Shown here piece by piece: positions 20,123 to 29,830 of a stretch of DNA of 64,000 nt. Made by a program: the position numbers and the translations under genes. The stretch lies in the NCBI GenBank assembly GCA_012837155.1, contig CP051546.1:1653075-1717074 (forward strand). The letters run 5' to 3'. Under the pieces are notes generated by a model. That model saw only the letters and a list, made by a program, of their open reading frames with translations. It was not told where the DNA came from and ran no database searches. The DNA is from Flavobacterium sp. (GTDB lineage Bacteria > Bacteroidota > Bacteroidia > Flavobacteriales > Flavobacteriaceae). The number at the start of each line of letters is the position of its first letter. The first letter of the stretch is position 1.

Positions 20123-21279
20123 ATGAAAAAGATAATGCTAATTATGTTACTAAGCCTAGGGCTATCGATAACAGGAAAAGCCCAACAAAAAAAAGCATTG
20201 GTAATTAATGGAGATGTAAGCAAAATACTTCAAAAAAACAAACTAGCGAATCAAGTGCTATTAACCTCCTACATTGATAATAAATTGATTATCATTGACT
20301 CAGCTAAAATTATAAACAACAAATACCAGTTTCGTACAAACATTAATATCCCTCAGCAAGTATTTTTAGAATTTAAGTTAAAGGATATGAATGGGATGGC
20401 AAAAATAGAGTATCGTAGATACCAGCGTGAAAATTATGCATTTGTGTTTGTTGAACCTGGAATTGTAAAAATTGTACATGATTCTATTCCTGCTAATGTA
20501 GCAGTTTCGGGTTCAAAAGTCCACGCCGAGTATTTGAAATTCACAAAAGTAGACTTAGCTATAGATAGCGAGTTTGCGTCAAAATATCAACCTGCACTTG
20601 CTAAAAAAGATACTGCTGAGATAAGAAAGTTAACTAATTATTATTTTGCAGTATTGCAACCTAAGCACTTAAAATTTACTTATGATTATTTGGATCTGCA
20701 TCCTCAATCTCCTATTGCATTGTATTTGATAGGAAATCTTTTGGGTATTGGGCAAACTGAAGAACGTTTGCTTGCAATATTCAATAAGGTTTCAAAAGCT
20801 TATCAACAGAGTAGCGAAGGTAAATTTATTGCTTCGGCATTAAGAGCGTCAAAAGGATTTTTAGCAGCAGATTTTACTATGAAAGATACCTTGGGCAATG
20901 CAGTAACCTTATCATCATTAAGGGGCAAATATGTATTGCTTGATTTTTGGGCATCGTGGTGCGGTCCTTGTAGAGCTGAAAATCCAAACGTGGTAAAAGC
21001 ATTTAAAAAGTATCATGATAAAAATTTTATCATAGTATCTGTTTCGTTAGATAATGCAACTGGCAAAAAAGCTTGGTTGGATGCCATAGAAAAAGATGGT
21101 TTAAACTTGCCTGGGTGGATACATTTAAGCGATTTAAAGTTTTGGGATACTCCAGCCTTAAAAAATATGGAGTGAAAAGTGTTCCTTCAAATTTCTTGAT
21201 TGATAAAGAAGGAAAAATAATAGATAAAAATTTACGTGGGGAAGCCTTAGACAAAGCATTGGAGATTGTTTTGAAATAG
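20123..21279 (+). CDS. TlpA-like periplasmic thioredoxin with N-terminal accessory domain, one frameshift
   Basis: About 385 residues: signal peptide (to GKAQ), an N-terminal beta domain of the DUF4369 type often fused to such proteins, a helical linker, then an AhpC/TlpA thioredoxin fold with FWASWCGPCRAENP. It should reduce or isomerise disulfides in the periplasm. The frame breaks at the six-A run 21160-21165; a seventh A restores TPALKKYGVKSVPSNFLIDKEG and the cis-proline loop. It lies between the TonB receptor and DsbD genes, so DsbD probably feeds it electrons. The domain layout matches the TlpA at 29831. Confidence 0.9.
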
Positions 21280-21340
21280 TTCATACTCAAATAAAACTTT
21301 ACAACTTTTAATTTTTGAATTAGTTAATTTTGTTGACTTG

Positions 21341-21370
21341 ACCGCCTTGGTAACAAGGCGGTTTTGTTTT
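21341..21370 (+). terminator. Terminator-like hairpin, part of a dispersed repeat
   Basis: ACCGCCTTG-gtaa-CAAGGCGGT is a perfect 9-bp stem followed by TTTTGTTTT, 61 bp after the thioredoxin stop. The surrounding tagttaattttgttg sequence (21321-21335) recurs with the same kind of hairpin at 42707-42760. Confidence 0.75.
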
Positions 21371-21500
21371 AATTTGTTTTAAAACAAAAAAATAAGGAGA
21401 GTTCCTCAAAACAATCTAAAATGCGTTAAAAAATAGCTAATATACAAGGATGTCACAAAAAAATATCGCAATATTGCGCTACTATTTAAAAAACAAAAAA

Positions 21501-21956
21501 ATGAGAAAGATAATTTTAGTATTCGTAATGGCTTTGTTTAGCCAATTGAATCACGCACAAGTTCAAAAACCGGTAAAATGGGTATTTACTTCCAAAAATT
21601 TAGGAGGAGGCAAATACGAAATTCATCTTACAGCAACCATTGCCTCTGGCTGGCATACCTACGCTCAAAACACTCCCGAAGGCGGACCCGTACCTACAGC
21701 GGTAGCATTTAATAAAAACCCACTTGTGATTTTGGATGGAAAAACAACGGAGGTGGGCGATTTGAAAAAACACAATGAGCCCTTGTTTGGCGTAGATGTA
21801 TATGAATATGCCAACAAACTCGATTTGGTACAAATAGTAAAACTCAAAACACCTAAAGCCAAAACGACCTTGACTGGTAGCGTTACTTTCATGGTTTGCA
21901 ATAACAAACAATGTTTGCCTCCAAGCGAAGAAAGTTTTTCAATTCCGTTGAAGTAA
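21501..21956 (+). CDS. Free-standing DsbD N-terminal (alpha) domain protein
   Basis: This 151-residue secreted protein has a signal peptide (to NHAQ) and one DsbD alpha-type immunoglobulin domain (VKWVFTSKNLGGGKYEIHLTATIASGWHTYAQ). It keeps the redox cysteine pair as CNNKQCLPP near the C-terminus. In classical DsbD this domain passes electrons from the membrane part to periplasmic partners. Here the domain is a separate gene, while the DsbD encoded next has the same fold without cysteines at that place. The start is ATG 21501; 17 upstream in-frame codons do not fit a signal peptide. Confidence 0.8.
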   Translation: MRKIILVFVMALFSQLNHAQVQKPVKWVFTSKNLGGGKYEIHLTATIASGWHTYAQNTPEGGPVPTAVAFNKNPLVILDGKTTEVGDLKKHNEPLFGVDVYEYANKLDLVQIVKLKTPKAKTTLTGSVTFMVCNNKQCLPPSEESFSIPLK

Positions 21957-22034
21957 TTTTCCACCGTCAATCGGGCTGATAAAGAACCAACCACTTCAAA
22001 CGATTAACATCAAAAAACAACTAAAAACCACCAC

Positions 22035-24043
22035 ATGAAAAACATAATTGGATTGCTGTTAGGACTTTTTTGCATCGTATTTCCTAGGGTTGCTTTTGCA
22101 CAAAATGAAGCTCCCGTTAGCTTTAGTTTCGACAAAACGAAACTGGCTTCGGGCGAATGGGAACTTACCATCAATGCCAAAATTCAATCAGGGGTAAAAT
22201 TGTATGCCATAAAACAACCCACCGCCGATGGCGTAAGTTCTACAATTACTTTTGACAAAGAATTTACACAATTCCTTAATGGGCAATTGCAGGAAGTAAC
22301 CGCATTCCAAACCGAAACCGATGCGACTTTGGGCGTGGCAGTAAACTATTTTGCTGGTTCGGCACAATGGAAACAAAAGGTAAAATAGATGCGACTAAAA
22401 AAATAGTCGTAAAAGGCGTTTTGAATTATATGTACAAACAAGGGGAAGAATACATCCCCGGCGAAGAGAAAATAAAATTCTTCCTAGAACCCGAAACTAC
22501 CGTTGCTACTGCTTCTAATTCGCAAGAAGGAGCCATCGAAAATAAATCTTTGTTATGGATATTTTTTGCTGCATTTAGTGGAGGTTTATTGGCTTTGTTA
22601 ACGCCTTGTGTGTATTCGATGATTCCGATTACCGTGAGTTTCTTTACCAAAAGAAGTAAAACCAAAAAAGAAGGGATTCGCAATGCGCTTTTTTATGCCT
22701 TCTCGATAGTAGTTATATTTACTTTGTTGGGATTTGCCGTGACGTTGATTTTTGGTCCAGCTGCTTTGAATAATTTGGCCACCAACTGGATTGCGAACTT
22801 GGTATTCTTCGCTCTATTTGTTGTATTTGGAGCTTCTTTCTTGGGCGCATTCGAAATTACCTTGCCTTCATCATGGACGAACAAATCCGATGCGAAAGCC
22901 GACTCAGGTGGTCTTGTAGGCGTATTTTTTATGGCACTTACTTTGGTGTTGGTTTCCTTCTCCTGTACAGGACCTATTATTGGTAATTTACTCGTACTAT
23001 CAGCCAAAGGAAATTATTTTGGTCCTTTGGTAGGAATGTTTGGGTTTTCGTTGGCCTTGGCCTTGCCTTTTGCTCTTTTCGCCTTTTTTCCAAGCAAATT
23101 GAACGTGCTAGGAAAAGCTGGAGGTTGGTTGAATTCGGTCAAAGTAACCCTAGGATTATTAGAATTTGCATTGGCACTTAAATTCTTATCCAATGCCGAT
23201 TTAGCCAAAGGATGGCGATTACTCGATCGGGAAATTTTCATCAGTCTTTGGATTGTCATTTTCGTGATTTTAGGACTTTATCTTTTAGGTAAATTGCGCT
23301 TTCATCATGATGACGAATTACCCAAAAACGACTTTGGACTGACGTATTTGTCGGTAACTCGAACCGTTTTTGCAATTGCTTCCTTTTCATTTGCGGTGTA
23401 CATGGTTCCCGGATTATGGGGCGCTCCGTTAAAAGGAATTAGTGCTTTTGTCCCGCCTATGGGAACACAGGATTTTATTGCCAATTCCCCCAAAGGAGGA
23501 GGTAGTCAAACGGCAAGTGCAGGAACCAACGAATTGCCTCATCCCGTGAAATATTACGAAGAAATGGAAAAATACGAACCCGAAGTAGTAACAACCTACG
23601 GAATGGTAACCTATTTTGATTATGAGGAAGCCTTAGCAGTCGCCAAAAAATTACACAAACCTTTGATGCTCGATTTTACAGGCATCAATTGTGTAAACTG
23701 TCGCAAAATGGAAGGTCAAGTTTGGAGTGATCCACAAGTAATGAAACGACTCAAAGAAGATTTTGTGATTGTTTCCCTTTATGTAGATGTTCAAAATATT
23801 GATTTGGAAGAAAAAGAACAATTTTTCTCCAAAGCATTGAACAAAAAAGTAGAAACATTGGGCGACAAAAATGCCGATTTCCAAGTAAGCAAATACGGCG
23901 CGAACTCACAACCTTATTACTTTTTTGTGGATGCAAACGAGAACAAATTAGTCAACGAAGGCTATGGTTATGATCCCGACATTCAAAAATTCATCGCATT
24001 GTTGGATTCAGTAAAAGAAAAATACAACAAAACAGCTAAATAG
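22035..24043 (+). CDS. dsbD: Thiol:disulfide interchange protein DsbD, one frameshift
   Basis: DsbD carries electrons from cytoplasmic thioredoxin to the periplasm. About 669 residues: signal peptide, alpha-type domain (residues 25-150), eight-helix core with TPCVYSMIPI and SFSCTGPIIG supplying the paired membrane cysteines, and a C-terminal thioredoxin domain with CVNC (DFTGINCVNCRKME). The alpha domain lacks the usual cysteine pair: YMYKQGEEYIPGEE stands where CNNKQC is in the preceding gene. The frame breaks at the four-A run 22382-22385; five A restore WKQKVKIDATKKIVV. Position after the TlpA-like and alpha-domain genes points to one reducing pathway. Confidence 0.92.
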
Positions 24044-24063
24044 TTTTATTTCAAAAAAAACAC

Positions 24064-24096
24064 AAAACGCAAGATGATACATTTTGCGTTTTTTTA
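24064..24096 (+). terminator. Terminator after dsbD
   Basis: AAAACGCAA (24064-24072) pairs with TTGCGTTTT (24084-24092), followed by T residues. It lies 20 bp after the dsbD stop and 35 bp before the M16 peptidase start, so the peptidase is probably transcribed mainly by read-through or from its own promoter. Confidence 0.75.
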
Positions 24097-24130
24097 AATT
24101 CAAATAAAAATCAATCCATCAATCAAACTT

Positions 24131-27064
24131 ATGAGAAAAGTAGCTCTATTATTACTGGCATTCCTCGTTTTTTCTTCGGTAACAGCCCAAAGCAAATACC
24201 AATGGAAAACCGCCACATCCAAAGGATACACGTATAAATACGTAACCAACGACCCGACCAAAACCCGATTTTATACTCTAAAAAATGGCTTGTCGGTTAT
24301 GTTGACCGCTAACGCCAAAGAACCCCGAATGGCCTATCGAATGGCGGTTCGAGCAGGAAGCAACAACGACCCTAAAAACCATACAGGTTTAGCTCACTAT
24401 TTGGAGCATTTGTTATTCAAAGGAACAGACCAATACGGCTCTTTGGACTGGGCTAAAGAAAAACCCCTATTGGACAAAATAGAAGGTTTGTACGAACAAT
24501 ACAATTCGACTACCGATGCAGCCAAACGCACCGAAATTTACAAAGAAATCGACAAAGTATCAGGCGAAGCTGCTAAATTTTCGATTGCGGGAGAATACGA
24601 CAAACTCATGACTTCGTTGGGTTCTCAAGCGACCAACGCCCATACTTCTGTGGAAGAAACTATTTATGAAGAAGATGTGCCATCGAATACCATCGATAAG
24701 TTTTTGGCCATCCAAGCCGAGCGTTTCCGCAACCCTATTTTGCGTATTTTTCATACGGAGCTAGAGGCGGTTTATGAAGAAAAAAACAGAGGATTGGATA
24801 ATGATGCAAACAAGATGCAAGAAGCCATGTTCTCTACCGTTTTTCCTACCCATAATTACGGTCTGCAAAGTACGATTGGTACGATTGACCATTTGAAAAA
24901 TCCTTCGATCAAAGCCATCAAAAAGTTTTACAACGATTACTATGTGCCTAATAATATGGGAATCATCCTTTCGGGCGATTTTAATCCCGACGAAATCATT
25001 GCAAAAGTAGATAAGGCATTCGCTTATATGCAACCCAAACCCATTCAGGAATATGTAGGTCCAAAAGAAGCACCTATTGCAGGGCCTTTAGTCAAAGAAG
25101 TATATGGCCCAACGGCAGAACAAATTCGTATTTTGTATCGTTCGGCTCCAGCCAATACCCGAGAAGCCTTCTTGGCGGATATATTATCTTCCATTTTATC
25201 CAACGGAAATGCAGGTTTGTTCGACTTGAATTTGAGCAAACAACAAAAAGTACAAGGAGCACAAGCTGGATTATGGCAATGTAAAGACGCTGGTCTTTTT
25301 CTAGCCATTGGAGTGCCTAAAGAAGGGCAAAGTTTGGACGAAGTAAAGGCTTTATTATTAGACCAAATTGCTATCCTAAAAAAAGGAAATTTCGATGAAA
25401 GTTTAATTCAATCCATCGTAGCCAATAGCAAATTAGGATTAATTCAAGGACTAAAAGACAACTCCAATCGAGTTTCGCAACTAGCTGATGCCTTTATTAA
25501 AAACCGAGGTGGAAAATGGAATGAAGATGTGGCTGCCATTGATGACATGAGCAAAGTAACCAAAAGCGAACTCGTAGCTTTTGCCAACAAATTCTTTACC
25601 GACACCAACTATGTGGTATTGTACAAACGAAAAGGAGAAGACAAAAATATTGTAAAAGTAGATAAACCCGCTATTACGCCTGTCGAAACCAATAGCGACA
25701 AGACATCGCCTTTTGTTCAAAACATTATCAATACACCGCTACCTGCTTTCAAACCTGCTTTTTTAGATTTTTCTAAAGACATTCAAAAAGGAAAAGTAGG
25801 CAAAGCCGATTTGATTTACGTTCAAAACACCGAAGACGGATTATTCGACCTGACCTATAACTTCAATATGGGAAGTTGGAATAACAAATACCTATCCATT
25901 GCTGCTGGTTATTTGAATTATTTGAATACTAACAAATACACTTCGGAAGAAATCAGTAAACAATTTTACAAACTAGCTTGTAGCTACAACATTAGCGTAG
26001 GCAATGAGCAAACGGTAATTTCTATTTCGGGCTTACAAGAAAACTATTCTAAAGCCGTCGCCTTATTTGAAGAAATCTTAGCCAATTGCAAACCGAATGA
26101 AGAAGCCTTAAAAGGGTTGAAAGACATGATTCTCAAATCGAGAACCGATAGTAAAACTAGCAAAGGAGCGATTACTAGCGCTTTACAATCATACGCTTTT
26201 TATGGTCCTAAAAATCCATTTAACAACGTCATGAGCAACGAAGAATTGCAAAACTTAAAAGCCGAAGACTTGATCAATTTACTGCATTCGCTAACTAGTT
26301 ATGAGCACAAAATAACCTATTACGGCACCCAACCTTTGGCTGTTGCTAGTGCCGAAATCGCTAAAATGCACTCATTGCCTGCCACTTGGAAAACCAATGC
26401 CAGTGCATTGAAATTCGAGCGTACCAAACAAACGACCAATCAAGTTCTTTTTGCCGATTACAATGCGGTTCAAGCCGAAATATTTTGGATTAAAAACTTA
26501 GGTGCTTATGACCCCAAATTAGAAGCAACTGTCGATGCATTCAATGGTTATTTTGGAGGTGGTATGGGAACGATTGTGTTTAATGTTATTCGAGAATCGA
26601 AAGCATTGGCCTATTCAACTTACGCTTTTATGGGAGCTCCTAGCAAGAAAGAAGACCGTTTTGTTGCTCTTGCCTATATCGGCTGTCAGGCTGACAAAAT
26701 GAACGATGCCATTGTAGGTATGAACGAATTACTAAACAATATGCCGAAAGACGAACCTAAATTTGAAAATGTTCGATCTAGCTTACTCAAAGGAATCGAA
26801 ACCGAGCGTATTGCCAAAAGTGATATTATACCGGTTTATTTAGGAGCCCAACGCAAAGGATTAGACTATGATTTGCGCAAAGATAAGTACACCAAATACC
26901 GTGAACTTCAGTTTAAAGATATTGCTAATTTGCATCAAACCAATTTGGCTAATCAAGCCTATACGTACTGCGTTATTGGTTCCGATAAAAAAATAAATCT
27001 AGACGATTTGAAAAAATACGGAGAAGTAAAAGTGCTAAACTTAGAAACATTATTCGGATATTAA
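24131..27064 (+). CDS. M16-family zinc peptidase, secreted, two-domain
   Basis: This 977-residue protein starts with a signal peptide (to VTAQ) and has two M16 repeats. The active site is the inverted zinc motif HYLEH (H89, E92 catalytic, H93), with a downstream acidic segment (ELEAVYEEKNRG) for the third ligand. The second repeat (from about residue 560) lacks the motif, as usual, and holds the substrate-binding R/Y region. M16 enzymes cut peptides held in a closed chamber. As the last gene of a receptor-thioredoxin-DsbD locus it could degrade imported peptides after their disulfides are opened. An IS1595 element begins right after its stop codon, so the gene is intact. Confidence 0.92.
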   Translation: MRKVALLLLAFLVFSSVTAQSKYQWKTATSKGYTYKYVTNDPTKTRFYTLKNGLSVMLTANAKEPRMAYRMAVRAGSNNDPKNHTGLAHYLEHLLFKGTDQYGSLDWAKEKPLLDKIEGLYEQYNSTTDAAKRTEIYKEIDKVSGEAAKFSIAGEYDKLMTSLGSQATNAHTSVEETIYEEDVPSNTIDKFLAIQAERFRNPILRIFHTELEAVYEEKNRGLDNDANKMQEAMFSTVFPTHNYGLQSTIGTIDHLKNPSIKAIKKFYNDYYVPNNMGIILSGDFNPDEIIAKVDKAFAYMQPKPIQEYVGPKEAPIAGPLVKEVYGPTAEQIRILYRSAPANTREAFLADILSSILSNGNAGLFDLNLSKQQKVQGAQAGLWQCKDAGLFLAIGVPKEGQSLDEVKALLLDQIAILKKGNFDESLIQSIVANSKLGLIQGLKDNSNRVSQLADAFIKNRGGKWNEDVAAIDDMSKVTKSELVAFANKFFTDTNYVVLYKRKGEDKNIVKVDKPAITPVETNSDKTSPFVQNIINTPLPAFKPAFLDFSKDIQKGKVGKADLIYVQNTEDGLFDLTYNFNMGSWNNKYLSIAAGYLNYLNTNKYTSEEISKQFYKLACSYNISVGNEQTVISISGLQENYSKAVALFEEILANCKPNEEALKGLKDMILKSRTDSKTSKGAITSALQSYAFYGPKNPFNNVMSNEELQNLKAEDLINLLHSLTSYEHKITYYGTQPLAVASAEIAKMHSLPATWKTNASALKFERTKQTTNQVLFADYNAVQAEIFWIKNLGAYDPKLEATVDAFNGYFGGGMGTIVFNVIRESKALAYSTYAFMGAPSKKEDRFVALAYIGCQADKMNDAIVGMNELLNNMPKDEPKFENVRSSLLKGIETERIAKSDIIPVYLGAQRKGLDYDLRKDKYTKYRELQFKDIANLHQTNLANQAYTYCVIGSDKKINLDDLKKYGEVKVLNLETLFGY

Positions 27065-27069
27065 TCTTT

Positions 27070-28023
27070 TAGGTATAGGCGTTTAGGTCGCAATAGATTA
27101 TTTTTGCCAAATGGCAGATTCAAATATTTTCAGAGGTGTGAATTCGATAAAATTTAATCAACGATTTAAAGACGATAATGATTGTTTAGATTATCTTTCT
27201 CAAATAAAATGGGAAAATGGTTTTGTTTGTAAAAGATGTCAAAACGATAAATTTTGTAACGGTAAAAATCCATATAATAGAAGATGTACTAAATGTAGAT
27301 ATGATGAAAGTCCAACAACAGGGACTATGTTGGAAAAACTAAAATTTTCAATATTGATTGCGTTTCATATCGTCTTTAAAATAAGTACAAAGAAAAAAGG
27401 AATGTCTTCTTTGGAGTTGAGTTCCGAGTTTGAACTTCGACAAAAAACATGTTGGTCTTTTAAATTAAAGATACAACAAGCTATGAAAAGTAGTCTTAAT
27501 TACCCATTAACAGGGACAATTCACGTTGACGAGTTTATGGTTGGTGGTCCAGAAGAAGATAAAAGAGGCAGAAGTAAAGGATTAAAAAAGCTTATTGTTC
27601 TAGCTGTTGAAGTTTTAGATGATGGAGTTGGTAGAGCTTATGCTGAAGTTATTGAGCATTCTTCTGCAAATGAATTAGGTGCTTTTCTGAGAAAATATAT
27701 TGCAAAAGAAGCAACTATAATTACAGATAAATGGAGGGGATATAGTCCACTAAAAAAAGAGTTTCCGAATCTAAAACAACTAGATTCTAATGATGGGAAA
27801 AACTTTAAAGAGTTACATATTCATATAATGAACATCAAAGGTTGGCTCAGAGGAATACATCATCATTGTAGTAAAGAACATATACAAGATTATCTGAATG
27901 AATATCATTTTAGATACAATAGAAGGTCAAATATGGATACAATATTCAATGTGTTGGTCAAAAGAATGGTCAAAAACGATAAAATATCAACAAAATCAAG
28001 TGTGGCTTAAACGCCTATACCTA
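27070..28023 (+). mobile_element. IS1595-family insertion sequence with target duplication
   Basis: Perfect 16-bp terminal inverted repeats TAGGTATAGGCGTTTA (27070-27085) and its complement (28008-28023) bound a 954-bp element. Both sides carry the 8-bp duplication TAATCTTT (27062-27069 and 28024-28031), the expected length for IS1595. The left copy starts with the TAA stop of the M16 gene. The unmutated ends and intact transposase suggest a recent insertion. Confidence 0.95.
27111..28010 (+). CDS. IS1595-family transposase
   Basis: 299 residues. An N-terminal zinc ribbon (CKRCQNDKFC and CTKC) is followed by an ISXO2-like DDE/DDN nuclease domain: HVDEFMVGGPEEDKRGRSKG, then TDKWRGY, and NIKGWLRGIHHHCSKEHIQDYLNEYHFRYNRR at the end. 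It is complete and in frame inside the IS ends, so the element may still move. The start is the ATG 26 bp inside the left repeat. Confidence 0.95.
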   Translation: MADSNIFRGVNSIKFNQRFKDDNDCLDYLSQIKWENGFVCKRCQNDKFCNGKNPYNRRCTKCRYDESPTTGTMLEKLKFSILIAFHIVFKISTKKKGMSSLELSSEFELRQKTCWSFKLKIQQAMKSSLNYPLTGTIHVDEFMVGGPEEDKRGRSKGLKKLIVLAVEVLDDGVGRAYAEVIEHSSANELGAFLRKYIAKEATIITDKWRGYSPLKKEFPNLKQLDSNDGKNFKELHIHIMNIKGWLRGIHHHCSKEHIQDYLNEYHFRYNRRSNMDTIFNVLVKRMVKNDKISTKSSVA

Positions 28024-28056
28024 TAATCTTTTTGAATTCTTTATTTATATAGTTTA

Positions 28057-28088
28057 GTTAGATCATAACTCTAGGGTTATGGTCTAAC
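28057..28088 (+). terminator. Hairpin downstream of the M16 gene, displaced by the IS
   Basis: GTTAGATCATAAC (28057-28069) pairs with GTTATGGTCTAAC (28076-28088), one mismatch. It probably terminated the M16 transcript before the IS1595 element separated them. The T-run is weak. Confidence 0.5.
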
Positions 28089-28174
28089 TTGTTTAAAAAA
28101 AGATTTGAGCAGCGTAATGGAATGATAAGACTTGTGAGAGTCACTTATAATACTATTTTTAATACTAATGTATA

Positions 28175-29662
28175 ATGGATACGATGGCAACACCAACCCA
28201 ATTAGAACAATATTTCGAGCAGTTTCGCAAGAATATCATAGGAATCAATCAAGAGTTTAAATCTCCTTACGGGCAAAAGCAAATCATTTATACTGATTGG
28301 ACAGCCAGCGGTCGTTTGTATCGTCCTATCGAAGAAAAATTAATGAATGAGTTTGGTCCTTTTGTAGCCAATACTCATACTGAAACAACGGTTTCAGGAA
28401 CGGCTATGACCAAAGCGTATCATGAAGCACGCCATATCATCAAACACCATGTAAATGCGAATGATGATGATGTTCTAATTAATGATGGAACAGGAATGAC
28501 AGGTGTTGTGAATAAATTTCAGCGTATTTTAGGTCTAAAAGTGCCCGAAAATTTAAAAGATTTTATCAATATTCCAGCCGAAAAGAAACCTATTGTTTTT
28601 ATTTCGCACATGGAACACCATTCGAACCAAACATCTTGGTTAGAAACCATTGCCGATGTTGAGGTCATTCCGTCTGCCGAGGATGGATTGTTTAGTGTCG
28701 AAAATTTGAGTGTTTTATTGGATAAATATAAGGATCGATCGTATAAAATTGCCTCAATAACTTCTTGTTCAAACGTAACAGGAATCAGGACTCCGTACCA
28801 TCAGGTTGCTAAATTGATGCATCAGCACAATGGCGTTTGTTTTGTAGATTTTGCTTGTTCAGGGCCTTATGTACAAATCGATATGCATCCGAAAGATCCC
28901 GAAAGTTATTTGGATGCTATTTTCTTTTCGCCTCATAAATTTCTTGGAGGTCCAGGTACGTCGGGAGTTTTGGTTTTCAATAAAAAGCTTTACAACAATA
29001 TGGTTCCGGATTGTCCGGGAGGAGGAACCGTAAGCTGGACAAATCCTTGGGGAGAGCATAAATATATTGATAATATTGAAGATAGGGAAGATGGCGGAAC
29101 ACCCGGGTTTCTTCAGGTTATAAAAACGGCATTGGCCATCCAGTTGAAGGAACAAATGGGCATCGATGCTATTCTGAAAAGAGAACATGAGATTGTAGAA
29201 TTTGTTTTCGACTCTTTAGGGAATACACCAAATATTAAAATTCTCGCTGGTCAGCATCAAGAGCGGTTAGGCGTAATTTCATTTTATATAGATGATTTGC
29301 ATTTTAATTTGGGCGTGAAATTGCTCAATGATAAATTTGGAATCCAAACGCGAGGCGGATGTAGTTGTGCCGGGACTTACGGGCATTTTTTGTTGCACGT
29401 AGATCAGGAAACTTCTCACAAACTTGTTGAAGAAATTACGTTGGGAGATTTAATCAGAAAACCAGGCTGGATCAGAATGTCTATTCATCCCACCACCACT
29501 ACTGCCGAAATCGAATGGGTTTGCAATAGCATCAAGGAATTGGCAGCAAATCATCAAGAATGGGCTTTGGATTATGACTATAATGGCACTACTAACGAGT
29601 TTGTAAATAAAAAAGCGCAGCCCTTAGAAGACGAGTTGGTTAAGCGTTGGTTTTCTATTTAA
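28175..29662 (+). CDS. Aminotransferase class V-fold PLP enzyme (cysteine desulfurase-like)
   Basis: 495 residues, cytoplasmic, no signal. The PLP lysine is K255 in FSPHKFLGGPGTSG, with the expected aspartate in VDFACSG and histidines in SHMEHHSNQTSW. RGGCSCAGTYGH near residue 410 holds cysteines typical of this subgroup. The fold matches SufS/CsdA-like cysteine desulfurases, but the long C-terminus and these cysteines separate it from standard SufS, so the substrate is uncertain. It stands alone between the IS and locus B. The start at 28175 is the first ATG; ATG 28184 is also possible. Confidence 0.85.
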   Translation: MDTMATPTQLEQYFEQFRKNIIGINQEFKSPYGQKQIIYTDWTASGRLYRPIEEKLMNEFGPFVANTHTETTVSGTAMTKAYHEARHIIKHHVNANDDDVLINDGTGMTGVVNKFQRILGLKVPENLKDFINIPAEKKPIVFISHMEHHSNQTSWLETIADVEVIPSAEDGLFSVENLSVLLDKYKDRSYKIASITSCSNVTGIRTPYHQVAKLMHQHNGVCFVDFACSGPYVQIDMHPKDPESYLDAIFFSPHKFLGGPGTSGVLVFNKKLYNNMVPDCPGGGTVSWTNPWGEHKYIDNIEDREDGGTPGFLQVIKTALAIQLKEQMGIDAILKREHEIVEFVFDSLGNTPNIKILAGQHQERLGVISFYIDDLHFNLGVKLLNDKFGIQTRGGCSCAGTYGHFLLHVDQETSHKLVEEITLGDLIRKPGWIRMSIHPTTTTAEIEWVCNSIKELAANHQEWALDYDYNGTTNEFVNKKAQPLEDELVKRWFSI

Positions 29663-29728
29663 AAGGGTATAATGACACTTAAAAATAGAGCCGATTAGAT
29701 TTTTTTTCTGAATTTAATACCTGAAATA

Positions 29729-29774
29729 TGAGGAATTATCCTTATATCTCTTCGCTACTTAGGAAGTATCTTTG
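29729..29774 (+). promoter_or_regulatory. Predicted response-regulator operator and -7 box of the TlpA gene
   Basis: TGAGGAATTATCCTTA (29729-29744) is a near-palindrome with GGA-N4-TCC arms. A -7 box TATCTTTG (29767-29774) follows with centres 34 bp apart. The same motif and spacing occur at 33975-34020 in front of the kelch/SusCD genes, and the LuxR-type regulator lies between the two sites. Confidence 0.7.
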
Positions 29775-29830
29775 TTGTACGGACTAGAAGTCGAATCTTT
29801 GTTAATATTATTTATAAAATCAAATTGAAA

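Noticed and set aside
23751-23936. Minus-strand ORFs opposite the DsbD thioredoxin domain
   Set aside because: Shadow frames; the plus frame has the CVNC active site and continues to a normal stop.
28175-29662. SufS cysteine desulfurase of a SUF operon
   Set aside because: No suf genes are nearby, and the RGGCSCAGTYGH segment and long C-terminus differ from SufS; left as PLP enzyme of class V fold.
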